Shown: positions 1 to 6,842 of the stretch, one piece after another
Position numbering within the stretch: position 1 is the stretch's first letter
Layout of the letters: every line of letters starts with the position of its first letter
From: an uncultured Hyphomicrobiales bacterium
GTDB lineage: Bacteria > Pseudomonadota > Alphaproteobacteria > Rhizobiales > Beijerinckiaceae
DNA length: 12,506 nt
Assembly (NCBI GenBank): GCA_903916165.1
Contig: CAIWVR010000305.1
Span: 1 to 12,506, forward strand
Direction: 5' to 3'
Notes under the pieces: model-generated
The model's input: the letters and a program-made list of their open reading frames with translations, nothing else
Databases searched by the model: none
What the model was told of the DNA's origin: nothing
Translations under genes and position numbers: made by a program

Positions 1-211
1 CGACCTCGCATTTCATCGTCGCGAAAGCATCGCGCAAGCCGGCGGGCTTGTCAGCAGACAATCCGGGCGGGGCCACGATCGGGCGGCCGGGACCGGGACC
101 CGAGACGACGTCAATGGTCAGGCTCCTGGAAGCGACAGCCGATTGCGCCAGCACCGGCGACAGGGCGGGAAGGCCCATCAAAACTCCAAGCACGGCCTTG
201 CTGAAACGCAT
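1..211 (-). CDS. Secreted Bug/TctC-like fragment, probably an internally deleted remnant (partial, runs off the left edge)
   Basis: The frame is open from an ATG at 211 to the window edge (70 complete codons) and is preceded by a purine-rich GAGGGAAG that can act as a ribosome binding site. Residues 1-22 look like a Sec signal peptide: basic Arg/Lys start, hydrophobic core and a VLA-Q cleavage site. After about 18 more residues comes GRPIVAPPG (42-50) and then LRDAFATMK (59-67). From family knowledge, this resembles the C-terminal segment of Bug/TctC tripartite-tricarboxylate solute-binding proteins (typically GRPF-APPG-VPADR, then LR-AF-ATMKDP). In intact proteins that segment lies some 200 or more residues after the signal peptide. 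I infer that the central ligand-binding part is deleted, leaving a non-functional or very small secreted protein. It could instead be an unrelated short exported protein, and the rest of the gene is not visible. Confidence 0.5.
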   Translation of the reverse strand, partial: MRFSKAVLGVLMGLPALSPVLAQSAVASRSLTIDVVSGPGPGRPIVAPPGLSADKPAGLRDAFATMKCEV

Positions 212-351
212 CTTCCCTCGCTCGATGAACCGGGGTCCTGTCGTCACCCCCAGAGCACTCACCCATATTCTTCGTCTTTTGGCTAAGCACCTGCCGGAAT
301 ATCGTGTCAGGAAGCGTCCTGCAATCTTGTCAGGTGAGATTTGACCATATT

Positions 352-1269
352 TTAGGGCATCGGCTGCCGCCACGCCAGCTCGCCGGCTGCAATATGCCCG
401 GCGACCAGCGGCAGAAGGGCTGTTTCCAGTGCCCGGCGACGCCGGGCATCCAGCCCGCGGCGCGTGACCAGCACCAGCGTGCGCGCGATCTCGGGCGCGA
501 TCACGCGCCGCGCGGCGAGCTGGCCCGAGCGGATTTCCTCGTAGAACAGGCCGAGCGGCACGATCGAGCAGCGCCCGTGGCGCACCAGCAATTCGCGTTT
601 GACGGTAACGGCCTCCGCCTCGATCAGGTCGAGCGTAAGGGCGGCGGCGCGGGCGGTGGCCTCAATCACGCGCCGTCCAGCCTGAAAGCGCCCATCCAGC
701 ACCAGCGGCAGAGCCGCGACATCGGCGAAGGCGATCTGCGCGCCAGCGCCCACCACACCCGGCGGGCCGACGAGGAACAGATCCTCGGTATAGAGCGGCA
801 TGGCGCGGGAGGTGTCGACGCTTTCGGGATCGTAGCAAAGCGCCGCGTCGAGCACGCCTTCGATCACCAGACGTGCAAGTTCGTCTGACAGGCCTTCGCG
901 CAGGGTGAGCCGCGGGCCTTGACCTGCCGCCGACATGGCCACCAACCCGGGTGCCAGGGCCCGGCCCGGCGTGGGCGTGACCCCCAGCGACAGCGATCCG
1001 GCGGGCGAGGCCATCAAACCCGACAGGGCGGCCTCCGCCGCCTCGACCTCAGTGAGGATTCTGCGCACGTGCCCGGCGAGCAGGAGCCCTGCCGGGGTCG
1101 CTGTGACACCTCGCGAATGGCGCTCCAGAAGCGGCACACCATGGCGCGCCTCCAGCTGCTTCACCTGATAACCGAGCGCGGGCTGCGAAACATGCAGCCG
1201 CCGCGCTGCGGCCGTGAAGGAGCCGGCATCGAGCACGGCGAGGAAATAGCGAAGCTGGCGAAAGTCCAT
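352..1269 (-). CDS. LysR-family transcriptional regulator (Nac/CbpI-like subgroup)
   Basis: This 305-residue protein has the normal LysR-type length. The N-terminal winged helix-turn-helix lies at about residues 3-62 (MDFRQLRYFLAVLDAGSFT, then AAARRLHVSQPALGYQVKQLE), followed by a linker helix and a periplasmic-binding-protein-like effector domain from about residue 90. The N-terminus, with a form of RGVTATPAG, resembles the Nac/Cbl-like subgroup. It is transcribed divergently from the amidohydrolase at 1379, with 109 bases between the two starts. LysR-type proteins usually control the divergent neighbour in response to a metabolite and repress themselves, so it is the likely regulator of that enzyme. 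A perfect inverted repeat starts five bases upstream of its ATG. No clear Shine-Dalgarno sequence precedes the start, so translation may be weak or nearly leaderless. The family call is secure; the effector is unknown. Confidence 0.93.
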   Translation of the reverse strand: MDFRQLRYFLAVLDAGSFTAAARRLHVSQPALGYQVKQLEARHGVPLLERHSRGVTATPAGLLLAGHVRRILTEVEAAEAALSGLMASPAGSLSLGVTPTPGRALAPGLVAMSAAGQGPRLTLREGLSDELARLVIEGVLDAALCYDPESVDTSRAMPLYTEDLFLVGPPGVVGAGAQIAFADVAALPLVLDGRFQAGRRVIEATARAAALTLDLIEAEAVTVKRELLVRHGRCSIVPLGLFYEEIRSGQLAARRVIAPEIARTLVLVTRRGLDARRRRALETALLPLVAGHIAAGELAWRQPMP

Positions 1270-1273
1270 GTCG

Positions 1274-1292
1274 CTATAAAAACCATTTATAG
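1274..1292. promoter_or_regulatory. Probable LysR-type operator (inverted repeat)
   Basis: CTATAAA and TTTATAG are perfect 7-bp inverted arms separated by AACCA, in the gap between the divergent LysR and amidohydrolase genes and just upstream of the LysR start. The site satisfies the general LysR rule T-N11-A (T1277, A1289). It also satisfies ATA-N9-TAT (1276-1278 and 1288-1290), the published consensus for Nac. Each arm reads TATAAA, like a -10 element, so binding here would probably occlude the regulator's own promoter (inference). Confidence 0.6.
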
Positions 1293-1378
1293 AAGATCCT
1301 CAACCTCTGTATTGGCCAAAGCCGCCCGATGCTGGTTCTCTGCCGCCACCAACGACAGGCATATAAGGAAAACCGTCC

Positions 1379-2395
1379 ATGCGTTACATTGATGCGTTCA
1401 ACCACTTTTTTCCCAAGGCCCTCTGGGACAAAATGATGGTATCGGAAGGTGCCGCCAAGGATATTGGCAAGCGCATGCGCGGCATTCCGTGCATCTATGA
1501 TCTCGACGAGCGCCTGAAATGCGTCGACATGTTCCGCAAGGACAATGATTACAGTCAGGTGATCTCGCTCGGCATGCCGCCGCTGGAATCGCTCGGCACG
1601 CCCGCACAGGTCGAGGAATTCGCCAGGCTGGGCAATGACGGCATGGCCGAACTCGTGCGGAAATACCCGGACCATTTCTGCGGATTTTTGGCCTCGCTGC
1701 CGATGAACTCCGACAATGCGGTCAAGGAAGCCGAGCGCGCCTTCGCGCTGGGCGCCAACGGCCTGCAGATCCACACCAACATCAATGGCGACCCGCTCGA
1801 CCATCCGAAATATTTCGGCGTGTTCGAACTCGCCGCCAAGTCCGGCAAGCCGGTGTTCCTGCATCCCTCGCGCGGCGCTGCCGACGTGACCGATTACAAG
1901 AACGAGTCGAAGTCAAAGTATGAAATCTGGTGGACCTTCGGCTGGCCCTACGAGACCTCCGCCGCCATGGCGCGCCTCGTCTTCTCCGGCATGATGGACA
2001 AGCTGCCTGAATTGAAGGTGCTGGCCCACCATCTGGGCGCGATGGTTCCCTATTTCGAAGGTCGCGTCGGACCGGGCTGGGATCAACTCGGCAAGCGCAC
2101 ATCGGACGAGGATTATTCGATCGTGCTCGAGGGCCTCAAGAAGCGCCCGTTCGATTATTTCAAGGACTTCTATGCTGACACCGCAGTGTTTGGCTCGAAG
2201 CCCGCGACCGAATGCGGCCTCGCCTTCTACGGCGAAGACAAGGTGCTGTTCGCCTCCGATTCCCCGTTCGATCCTGAAAAGGGCCCGGGCTACATCCGCG
2301 ACACGATGAAGGTTTTGTCCGAAGTCGAAATGTCGAACGACATGCGCGAGAAGATCAACTTCAGGAATGCGCAGAAACTGCTCGGCGTGAAGTAA
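1379..2395 (+). CDS. Amidohydrolase-family metalloenzyme, ACMSD-like (probable decarboxylase or hydrolase)
   Basis: This 338-residue protein is a typical amidohydrolase_2 TIM barrel. The family includes aminocarboxymuconate-semialdehyde decarboxylase, gamma-resorcylate and 5-carboxyvanillate decarboxylases, and some lactone hydrolases. Visible landmarks are IDAFNHFFP (4-12), the GANGLQIHTNINGDPLD stretch (about 125-141), VFLHPS with metal-ligand candidate H162, VLAHHLG with H217/H218, and FASDSPFD with D294. The first histidine of the usual HxH metal motif is replaced by F7, while H9 is kept; FxH variants occur in related sequences I recall. The ATG at 1379 is preceded by AAGGAA at a good distance. 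The gene stands alone on this strand and ends before a strong terminator. Regulation by the divergent LysR protein is likely. The superfamily is certain, but the substrate cannot be read from the sequence; ring-cleavage or aromatic acid decarboxylation fits the neighbours. Confidence 0.9.
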   Translation: MRYIDAFNHFFPKALWDKMMVSEGAAKDIGKRMRGIPCIYDLDERLKCVDMFRKDNDYSQVISLGMPPLESLGTPAQVEEFARLGNDGMAELVRKYPDHFCGFLASLPMNSDNAVKEAERAFALGANGLQIHTNINGDPLDHPKYFGVFELAAKSGKPVFLHPSRGAADVTDYKNESKSKYEIWWTFGWPYETSAAMARLVFSGMMDKLPELKVLAHHLGAMVPYFEGRVGPGWDQLGKRTSDEDYSIVLEGLKKRPFDYFKDFYADTAVFGSKPATECGLAFYGEDKVLFASDSPFDPEKGPGYIRDTMKVLSEVEMSNDMREKINFRNAQKLLGVK

Positions 2396-2422
2396 GCGCT
2401 GATAGCAGGTGACGTTTTGAAT

Positions 2423-2450
2423 CCGCCCGGGTGACCGGGCGGGTTTTTTT
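2423..2450 (+). terminator. Rho-independent terminator of the amidohydrolase gene
   Basis: CCGCCCGG (2423-2430), loop GTGA and CCGGGCGG (2435-2442) form an 8-bp GC stem followed by G and seven T residues. It lies 28 bases after the amidohydrolase stop codon. Confidence 0.9.
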
Positions 2451-2481
2451 GTGCCTACATTGCGACGCGCCCACCTCTCCG

Positions 2482-2513
2482 CCGTCATTGCGAGCGCAGC
2501 GAAGCAATGACGG
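2482..2513. repeat. Short palindromic intergenic repeat (REP-like)
   Basis: The arms CCGTCATTGC and GCAATGACGG are 10-bp perfect inverted repeats around a 12-base centre. On the opposite strand, 26 consecutive bases match the right arm of the larger element at 3670-3695 exactly. It is a member of the CGTCATTGCGAG...CGAAGCAAT repeats scattered between genes in many Hyphomicrobiales. Confidence 0.8.
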
Positions 2514-2524
2514 GGCTCACAAAC

Positions 2525-2549
2525 AAAAAAGGCGCCCTGCAAGGCGCCT
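2525..2549 (-). terminator. Rho-independent terminator of the solute-binding protein gene
   Basis: AGGCGCC (2530-2536) and GGCGCCT (2543-2549) form a 7-bp stem with a 6-base loop. Read on the minus strand it is followed by a T run (A2525-A2530 on the plus strand). It sits 22 bases beyond the stop codon of the minus-strand gene ending at 2572. Confidence 0.85.
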
Positions 2550-2571
2550 CTCTCGAGTCATATGAACCAGC

Positions 2572-3594
2572 TCACCTTTTCGCCGGCCCAAGCTCCTTCA
2601 CCGCCGCTTCGGCAAACGATGTGTCGACCACCTGGTCGACAGTTACCTTGCCGGTCACGTCGCCGGTCTCCCTGAAGAAGGCGAGGTCCTTCTTCAACGA
2701 GTCCATATTGAGCTTGCCGTCAGGATCCGTGCCGTGGACGATCATGGTGCGCAGCGTGGTCTCGTCCTTGATCACCGAATATTTGGCGAGGATCTTCACC
2801 ATCTCGTCGGCACCCGGCCCCGTGAGGCGGCCGTTCACCACCGCGCCGTTGAAATCGCGCACGGCGCGGATATAGGCTTTCATGAAGCGCTTGGCGACAT
2901 CCGGGCGCTTCTCGGCGAATTCGCCCGACATCAGGATCGTCGCGGTCTGCGCATTGGGATAGAATTCGTCATTGCCCCTGTAGCGGATAGCCGCGCCAAG
3001 CTCGACGATCTTCGACACCGTCGGTTCAGTGGAAATGCTCGCCGCAATGGCCCCGTTCTGGAACGCCACGACATGCTGCGGGAAGCCGAGATAGACCTTC
3101 TCGACATCGTCATATTTCAGGCCGGCGCTTTTCATTGCCTCGTTCAGCACGGAGGCGTCCGAGCCCCCGGCGCCGGTGATGGCGACCTTCATGCCCTTCA
3201 GATCGGCGAAGCTCTTCACCTTGCCGGAGTCGATCAGATCCTTGCGCACCATGAAGGCCTGAAAACCGGCGCCTTTCACATTATGCGCCTTATCGGCCAC
3301 GATCTTGATGCGGATGCCGCGATCGACTGCATTGTAGAGGCCCGCCGACGCCGCGCCGCCGCCCGCATCGAGCTGGCCCGCACCCAGCGGTGCCACCATT
3401 TTCGCGCCCGTGTCGAAAGACACAAATTCAGCCTCGATGCCCTCGGCCTTGTAATAGCCCTTGGCGTCGGCGACGAAGAGCGCCGCGTCGCTGGAAGCAT
3501 TGACGACGGCGATGGTCATTTTGTCAGCGGCGAGAGCCGGCTGCGTCAGTGCGGCAAGGGCTGCAAGGCAGAGCGCTTTTGAAATATTGGTCAT
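2572..3594 (-). CDS. NMT1/SsuA-type ABC transporter solute-binding protein (orphan)
   Basis: This 340-residue protein is exported to the periplasm and captures a small ligand for an ABC importer of the NitT/TauT type. Residues 1-22 form a Sec signal peptide (lysine near the start, alanine-rich core, ALA-ADK cleavage). The mature part begins KMTIAVVNASSDAALFVADA, typical of the first lobe of SsuA/TauA/THI5-like proteins. Further family-like stretches include SFADLKGMKVAITGAGGSD near the hinge and VAFQNGAIAASISTEPT. The ATG has GGAGG nine bases upstream. It follows the class II aldolase on the same strand, and the 125-base gap holds a large palindromic repeat. No permease or ATPase gene is nearby, so it must use components encoded elsewhere or act in another role such as sensing. 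The ligand is unknown; an aromatic or organic acid would suit the neighbourhood (inference). Confidence 0.88.
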   Translation of the reverse strand: MTNISKALCLAALAALTQPALAADKMTIAVVNASSDAALFVADAKGYYKAEGIEAEFVSFDTGAKMVAPLGAGQLDAGGGAASAGLYNAVDRGIRIKIVADKAHNVKGAGFQAFMVRKDLIDSGKVKSFADLKGMKVAITGAGGSDASVLNEAMKSAGLKYDDVEKVYLGFPQHVVAFQNGAIAASISTEPTVSKIVELGAAIRYRGNDEFYPNAQTATILMSGEFAEKRPDVAKRFMKAYIRAVRDFNGAVVNGRLTGPGADEMVKILAKYSVIKDETTLRTMIVHGTDPDGKLNMDSLKKDLAFFRETGDVTGKVTVDQVVDTSFAEAAVKELGPAKR

Positions 3595-3613
3595 TGTGTT
3601 TCCTCCTTCGCGT

Positions 3614-3695
3614 CGTCATTGCGAGGAGCAAAGCGACGAAGCAATCCATCTGGCAGTTGCCGAAGATGGATTGCTTCGCTGCGCTCGCAATGACG
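3614..3695. repeat. Long palindromic intergenic repeat (82 bases, REP-like)
   Basis: The outer ends CGTCATTGCGAG and CTCGCAATGACG are complementary, and an inner 14-bp perfect stem (GAAGCAATCCATCT, 3638-3651, with its complement at 3664-3677) closes a small GGC-GCC hairpin. The whole unit can fold as one long imperfect hairpin in DNA or RNA. It lies between the aldolase stop and the binding-protein start, so a transcript through both genes would carry this structure, which could protect or partially terminate the mRNA (inference). Confidence 0.85.
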
Positions 3696-3719
3696 AGGCC
3701 AAATTGCGTTGTGACGCGA

Positions 3720-4487
3720 TCAGCCGATCGGGTCGGTGCGCGAGAAGCCGGGGCCCATTTCCCAGGTCTTGGGGCGGTACGGGCGGTTAACCTCGCGGCA
3801 CCAGTTTTCCCAGCCGCGTTCCCAGGTGAAGCCGGCGCGGCCGCGCGTATTGGCCGCCACTTCTTCCTCATGCATGTACTGCACTTCGCCCAACTGCAGC
3901 GCCTTGATGAGCATCTCCGCGTTGATTTCCATGTAGATGCCGGTGAACACCGCCTCGCGGATCGAGCGGCCACAAACAACGCTGCCATGGCCGCGCATCA
4001 GCGACACGGTGCGGCTGCCCAGCGTCTTGGCGAGGTCGCGGCCCATGTCAATATTCGTGACGAGCAGATTGGTGTTATGGCCGAACTTGGTGGCAATGTC
4101 CCAGTTGGGAATGTCGATGCCGATCGGCGCGCACATGTGCATGATCGGGCGCATCTTGCGGCCAGTGACCGTGAACGGCACAACATTGGGACTGTGATTG
4201 TGCACCACCGAATTGACGTCGGGACGCGCTTCCAGGATTGCGCCATGGATGAAGCGCTCGGAATAGGGCTTGCCGACTTCCTTGCCGACGATCTGGCCGT
4301 CGAGCGTGAATTCCATGATGTCTTCATCGACGATGCAGGCCGGGGCGCGGGCGCGCGACATCAGGAAGTGGTTCGGATTTTCAGGATGGCGCACGGAGAT
4401 GTGGCCGAAGGAATCGACCACGTGGTGATGGGCGAGAATCCGGTTCGCCGTAGCGAGCTCTTCCTTGATTTGACCCAGATCGGTCAT
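3720..4487 (-). CDS. Class II aldolase/adducin-family enzyme (probable aldolase or decarboxylase)
   Basis: The protein has 255 residues. The class II aldolase fold (fuculose-phosphate aldolase, ribulose-phosphate epimerase) binds a divalent metal through three histidines. Here the ligands appear as VVHNHSP (H96, H98) and MRGHG (H167), and the catalytic-type glutamate is present in YSERFIH (E77), so the active site looks intact. Relatives with this length include decarboxylases acting on aromatic or hydroxy acids (the PhtC/NovR type) as well as sugar aldolases. The C-terminus is a basic, Trp/Arg-rich tail (WERGWENWCREVNRPYRP). A strong AGGAGGA precedes the ATG. It sits 95 bases after the IclR gene on the same strand and before the binding protein, so control by IclR is likely. 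Decarboxylase function is favoured from context, not proven. Confidence 0.9.
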   Translation of the reverse strand: MTDLGQIKEELATANRILAHHHVVDSFGHISVRHPENPNHFLMSRARAPACIVDEDIMEFTLDGQIVGKEVGKPYSERFIHGAILEARPDVNSVVHNHSPNVVPFTVTGRKMRPIMHMCAPIGIDIPNWDIATKFGHNTNLLVTNIDMGRDLAKTLGSRTVSLMRGHGSVVCGRSIREAVFTGIYMEINAEMLIKALQLGEVQYMHEEEVAANTRGRAGFTWERGWENWCREVNRPYRPKTWEMGPGFSRTDPIG

Positions 4488-4582
4488 GCATGTCCTCCTC
4501 TAGTGCGTCAGCCTTGCCGTGGCGGCCCCGGATTTTTGAGGGCACCGCTCGTTTCTTCCATACATGCTTGCAACGCGGTCCG

Positions 4583-5362
4583 CTACAGCCTGAGCCGCGG
4601 CGTCTCGATCTGCGGAGTGGCCGTGCGCGCGATTGTGCGCGTGACGGTCTGCGCGCCATTGATCACGCGCAGGGCGATCTCGGCCGTGCGCTGTTCGCTG
4701 ACATGATCGGCACCGATGGTGATGCTGAGCGAGCCGAGCACATTGTTGCGGCGGTCGAAAATGGGGGCCGCAATGCCGGTGACGCCGCGCGTCACCTGGC
4801 TTTCGGTCTTGTCCCAGCCGTCCTGCCGGATCGCGCGCAGGCGCGCACGCATGTCGTTCAGGCTGTCGCCCAGGCCCGCATCGCGCACGGCGGCGGGTTC
4901 AACCTCATAGAGCTTGCGGATCATGGCGGAGGGCAGATAGGCGAGGATGATGCGCGACGCCGCGCCCTGCAGCAGCGGCCGGGCGCGGCCCCGCTCGTAA
5001 TTGGACTGGAAAGCGGCCTGGCCCTGCTCCTGGTGGACGCAGAGAACGCGATCCTTGTAGCGGCGGCACAGCAGGGCGATGCCCGGCGCATCCAGCAGCA
5101 GGTCGGCCATCACCGGGCGGCTCGCCAGGATCAGCGGATCGCGCTCGCGCATGCCGTAATCAAGTTCGGCGATACGCGGCCCGAGCGTATAGCCGACGTC
5201 GGGCAGCGAGGTCAGCAGGCCGGTGTCGGTCAGGACCTTCAGATAGCGATAGAGCGTCGAGCGCGTGTAGCCGAGACGCGTCTGCATCTCCTCGAGAGTC
5301 CATTCCAGCCGCTCGCCCTCAAACAGGTCGAGAATGACGATCATCCGCTCGAGAGAATTCAA
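4583..5362 (-). CDS. IclR-family transcriptional regulator
   Basis: This 259-residue protein has the usual IclR layout. The N-terminal winged helix-turn-helix is at about residues 1-62 (SLERMIVILDLFEGE, then MQTRLGYTRSTLYRYLKVLTD) and the C-terminal effector-binding GAF-like domain at about 75-245, including GVTGIAAPIFDRRNNVLGSLSI. IclR proteins commonly regulate catabolism of aromatic or small organic acids and act as dimers. The start is taken as TTG at 5360-5362, because SLERxxxILDLF is the standard IclR beginning. An ATG six codons later (5344) would cut into the first helix. No good Shine-Dalgarno site is seen for either, and an in-frame TGA lies further upstream. It heads the minus-strand aldolase and binding-protein genes, which it probably controls. 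The C-terminal tail after about residue 245 is variable. Confidence 0.9.
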   Translation of the reverse strand: MNSLERMIVILDLFEGERLEWTLEEMQTRLGYTRSTLYRYLKVLTDTGLLTSLPDVGYTLGPRIAELDYGMRERDPLILASRPVMADLLLDAPGIALLCRRYKDRVLCVHQEQGQAAFQSNYERGRARPLLQGAASRIILAYLPSAMIRKLYEVEPAAVRDAGLGDSLNDMRARLRAIRQDGWDKTESQVTRGVTGIAAPIFDRRNNVLGSLSITIGADHVSEQRTAEIALRVINGAQTVTRTIARTATPQIETPRLRL

Positions 5363-5470
5363 AGCCTGTCCAATCCCCTTGCCTTGTCGCTTGGTGCGTT
5401 CGCGTCCGAAGGCGCATCAAACCCCAGCGGAAGGCTCAGGCCAAGACCTTCATTGGGGGAAGGCGTCAAA

Positions 5471-6685
5471 TCAGGCCAGCAATGTGCGCGCGGCGGCCTG
5501 GCCCGCGACAAAGCCCGTGGCAAAGGCCCCCTGCAGCAGGTAGCCGCCGGTCGGCGCTTCCCAGTCGAGCATCTCGCCGCAGGCATGGACCTGCGGCAGC
5601 TTCCTCAGCATCAACCCGTCGTCGAGCTCGTCCAGCGCAATACCGCCGGCGGTGGAGATCGCCCGCTCGATGGGGCGCGTCCCGACCAGCTGCAAGGGCA
5701 GCGCCTTGATCAGAATGGCAAGATCCTGCGGCTCGGCCGGCAGCTGCGGATCGGCTTCGCGCAGCAGCGCGCAGGCGACCGGCGAGAGGCCCGCCGCCTT
5801 GCGCAGGAAGCTCGACATGGATTGCTTGTCACGCGGGCGCGCCAGTTTCAGCGCCAGCGCATCGACGTCCACGTCGGGCCGCAGGTCAAGATGCAATGTG
5901 ACCAGCCCTCCGGCCGCGAGCGCGTCGCGCAGGCGCGCGGAGAGTGCGTAGACCGCCCCGCCCTCAAGGCCGTGGCACGTGACCATGGCCTCGCCGCGCA
6001 CGCTTTCTCCCTCGAACGCCAGGCGCAACGGCTTCACGGGCGATCCGGCGAAACGGTCGATAAAGAGCGGGCTCCAGTTGACGTCGAAGCCGCAATTGGC
6101 CGGCCTGAACGGATGGACCACGACGCCCTGCGCGCGCAACAGCTCGGCCCAGCCACCGTTGGACCCCAGCCGCGGCCAGGAGGCACCGCCCAGCGCCAGC
6201 ACGCAGACGTCCGCCCGTTCCCCAATCCGTGCGCCATGTTGGTCGACAATGATCGCGCCCTGCGCGTCAAATCCCTGCAAGGCGCAGCGCGTCTGCAAGC
6301 GAACGCCCAGCCCGTCGAGCCGGCGAAGCCAGGCGCGCAGCAGCGGCGAGGCCTTGAAACTCTTGGGGAACACGCGCCCGCTCGATCCGGCGAATGTCGG
6401 TTCGCCCAGTTCCGCGCTCCACGCCTGCAGGCGCTCGGGCGGGAATTGCGCGATCAATGCGGCCAGGCGTCCGGAGGCGGCGCCATAGCGCGGCAGAAAG
6501 CTGTCGAGCGGCTCGCTGTGGGTCAGGTTCAGCCCGCCACGCCCGGCCATCAGGAACTTGCGCGCCGGCGAGGGCATGCGGTCATAGACCGTCACGGCGA
6601 TCCCGGCCTTCGCCAATTCCTCAGCAGCCATCAATCCGGCGGGGCCGGCACCGATCACGACGGCAGATTTCTTTTGCGTGTTCAA
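5471..6685 (-). CDS. BaiN/HI0933-type FAD-dependent flavoprotein (TIGR03862-like)
   Basis: The protein has 404 residues. The N-terminal FAD-binding Rossmann motif is VVIGAGPAGLMAAEELAKAG (about 9-28), followed by the family signature KFLMAGRGGLNLTHSEP. The C-terminal signature STAGGIALDEL, then HACGEMLDWEAPTGGYLLQ, is also typical. The family is widespread, its members are predicted NAD(P)/FAD-dependent oxidoreductases, and most have no assigned function. The PP_4765-like subfamily fits best. The start is TTG at 6683-6685, since no ATG or GTG sits upstream in frame before the dinucleotide-binding motif and the first internal ATG would remove it. No clear ribosome binding site is present. It is probably not functionally linked to the IclR gene 108 bases downstream. 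It diverges from the pseudouridine synthase gene across a repeat-filled gap. Confidence 0.9.
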   Translation of the reverse strand: MNTQKKSAVVIGAGPAGLMAAEELAKAGIAVTVYDRMPSPARKFLMAGRGGLNLTHSEPLDSFLPRYGAASGRLAALIAQFPPERLQAWSAELGEPTFAGSSGRVFPKSFKASPLLRAWLRRLDGLGVRLQTRCALQGFDAQGAIIVDQHGARIGERADVCVLALGGASWPRLGSNGGWAELLRAQGVVVHPFRPANCGFDVNWSPLFIDRFAGSPVKPLRLAFEGESVRGEAMVTCHGLEGGAVYALSARLRDALAAGGLVTLHLDLRPDVDVDALALKLARPRDKQSMSSFLRKAAGLSPVACALLREADPQLPAEPQDLAILIKALPLQLVGTRPIERAISTAGGIALDELDDGLMLRKLPQVHACGEMLDWEAPTGGYLLQGAFATGFVAGQAAARTLLA

Positions 6686-6729
6686 GCGAGGCCCCGGGGG
6701 GTGCGAACAAACCTCACCCGGGGGCGAGG

Positions 6730-6842
6730 CTGGCTCCGCAGGAGCCGGTCGAGGGGTTACGCCCTATCCGGAGAGATGGAAACCCTTCATCCGTCCTGCT
6801 TCGCAGGGCACCTTCTCCCTCCGGGCGCAGGAAACGGGCGGC
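6730..6842. repeat. Intergenic hairpin repeat region between divergent genes
   Basis: The 201-base gap 6686-6886 contains two compact hairpins: GGCTCC-GCA-GGAGCC (6732-6746) and CCTGC-TTC-GCAGG (6795-6807). The second sits inside text of the form CCCTTCATCCG...CACCTTCTCCCT, a mosaic of a common GC-rich interspersed repeat of Alphaproteobacteria. Promoters for both flanking genes must lie in this gap but none is clear. Confidence 0.55.

Noticed and set aside
3614..3695. CRISPR or insertion-sequence terminal repeats
   Set aside because: There is one long hairpin and one arm copy only, with no regular spacers, transposase or target-site duplication.
3549..4706. A 385-codon plus-strand frame antisense to the aldolase
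   Set aside because: It crosses the palindromic repeat and has His/Arg/Ala-rich composition without motifs. The minus strand carries the intact class II aldolase active site.
6716..6842. A tRNA or small structured RNA gene
   Set aside because: The hairpins do not form a cloverleaf and the text matches interspersed repeat style; nothing supports an RNA gene.
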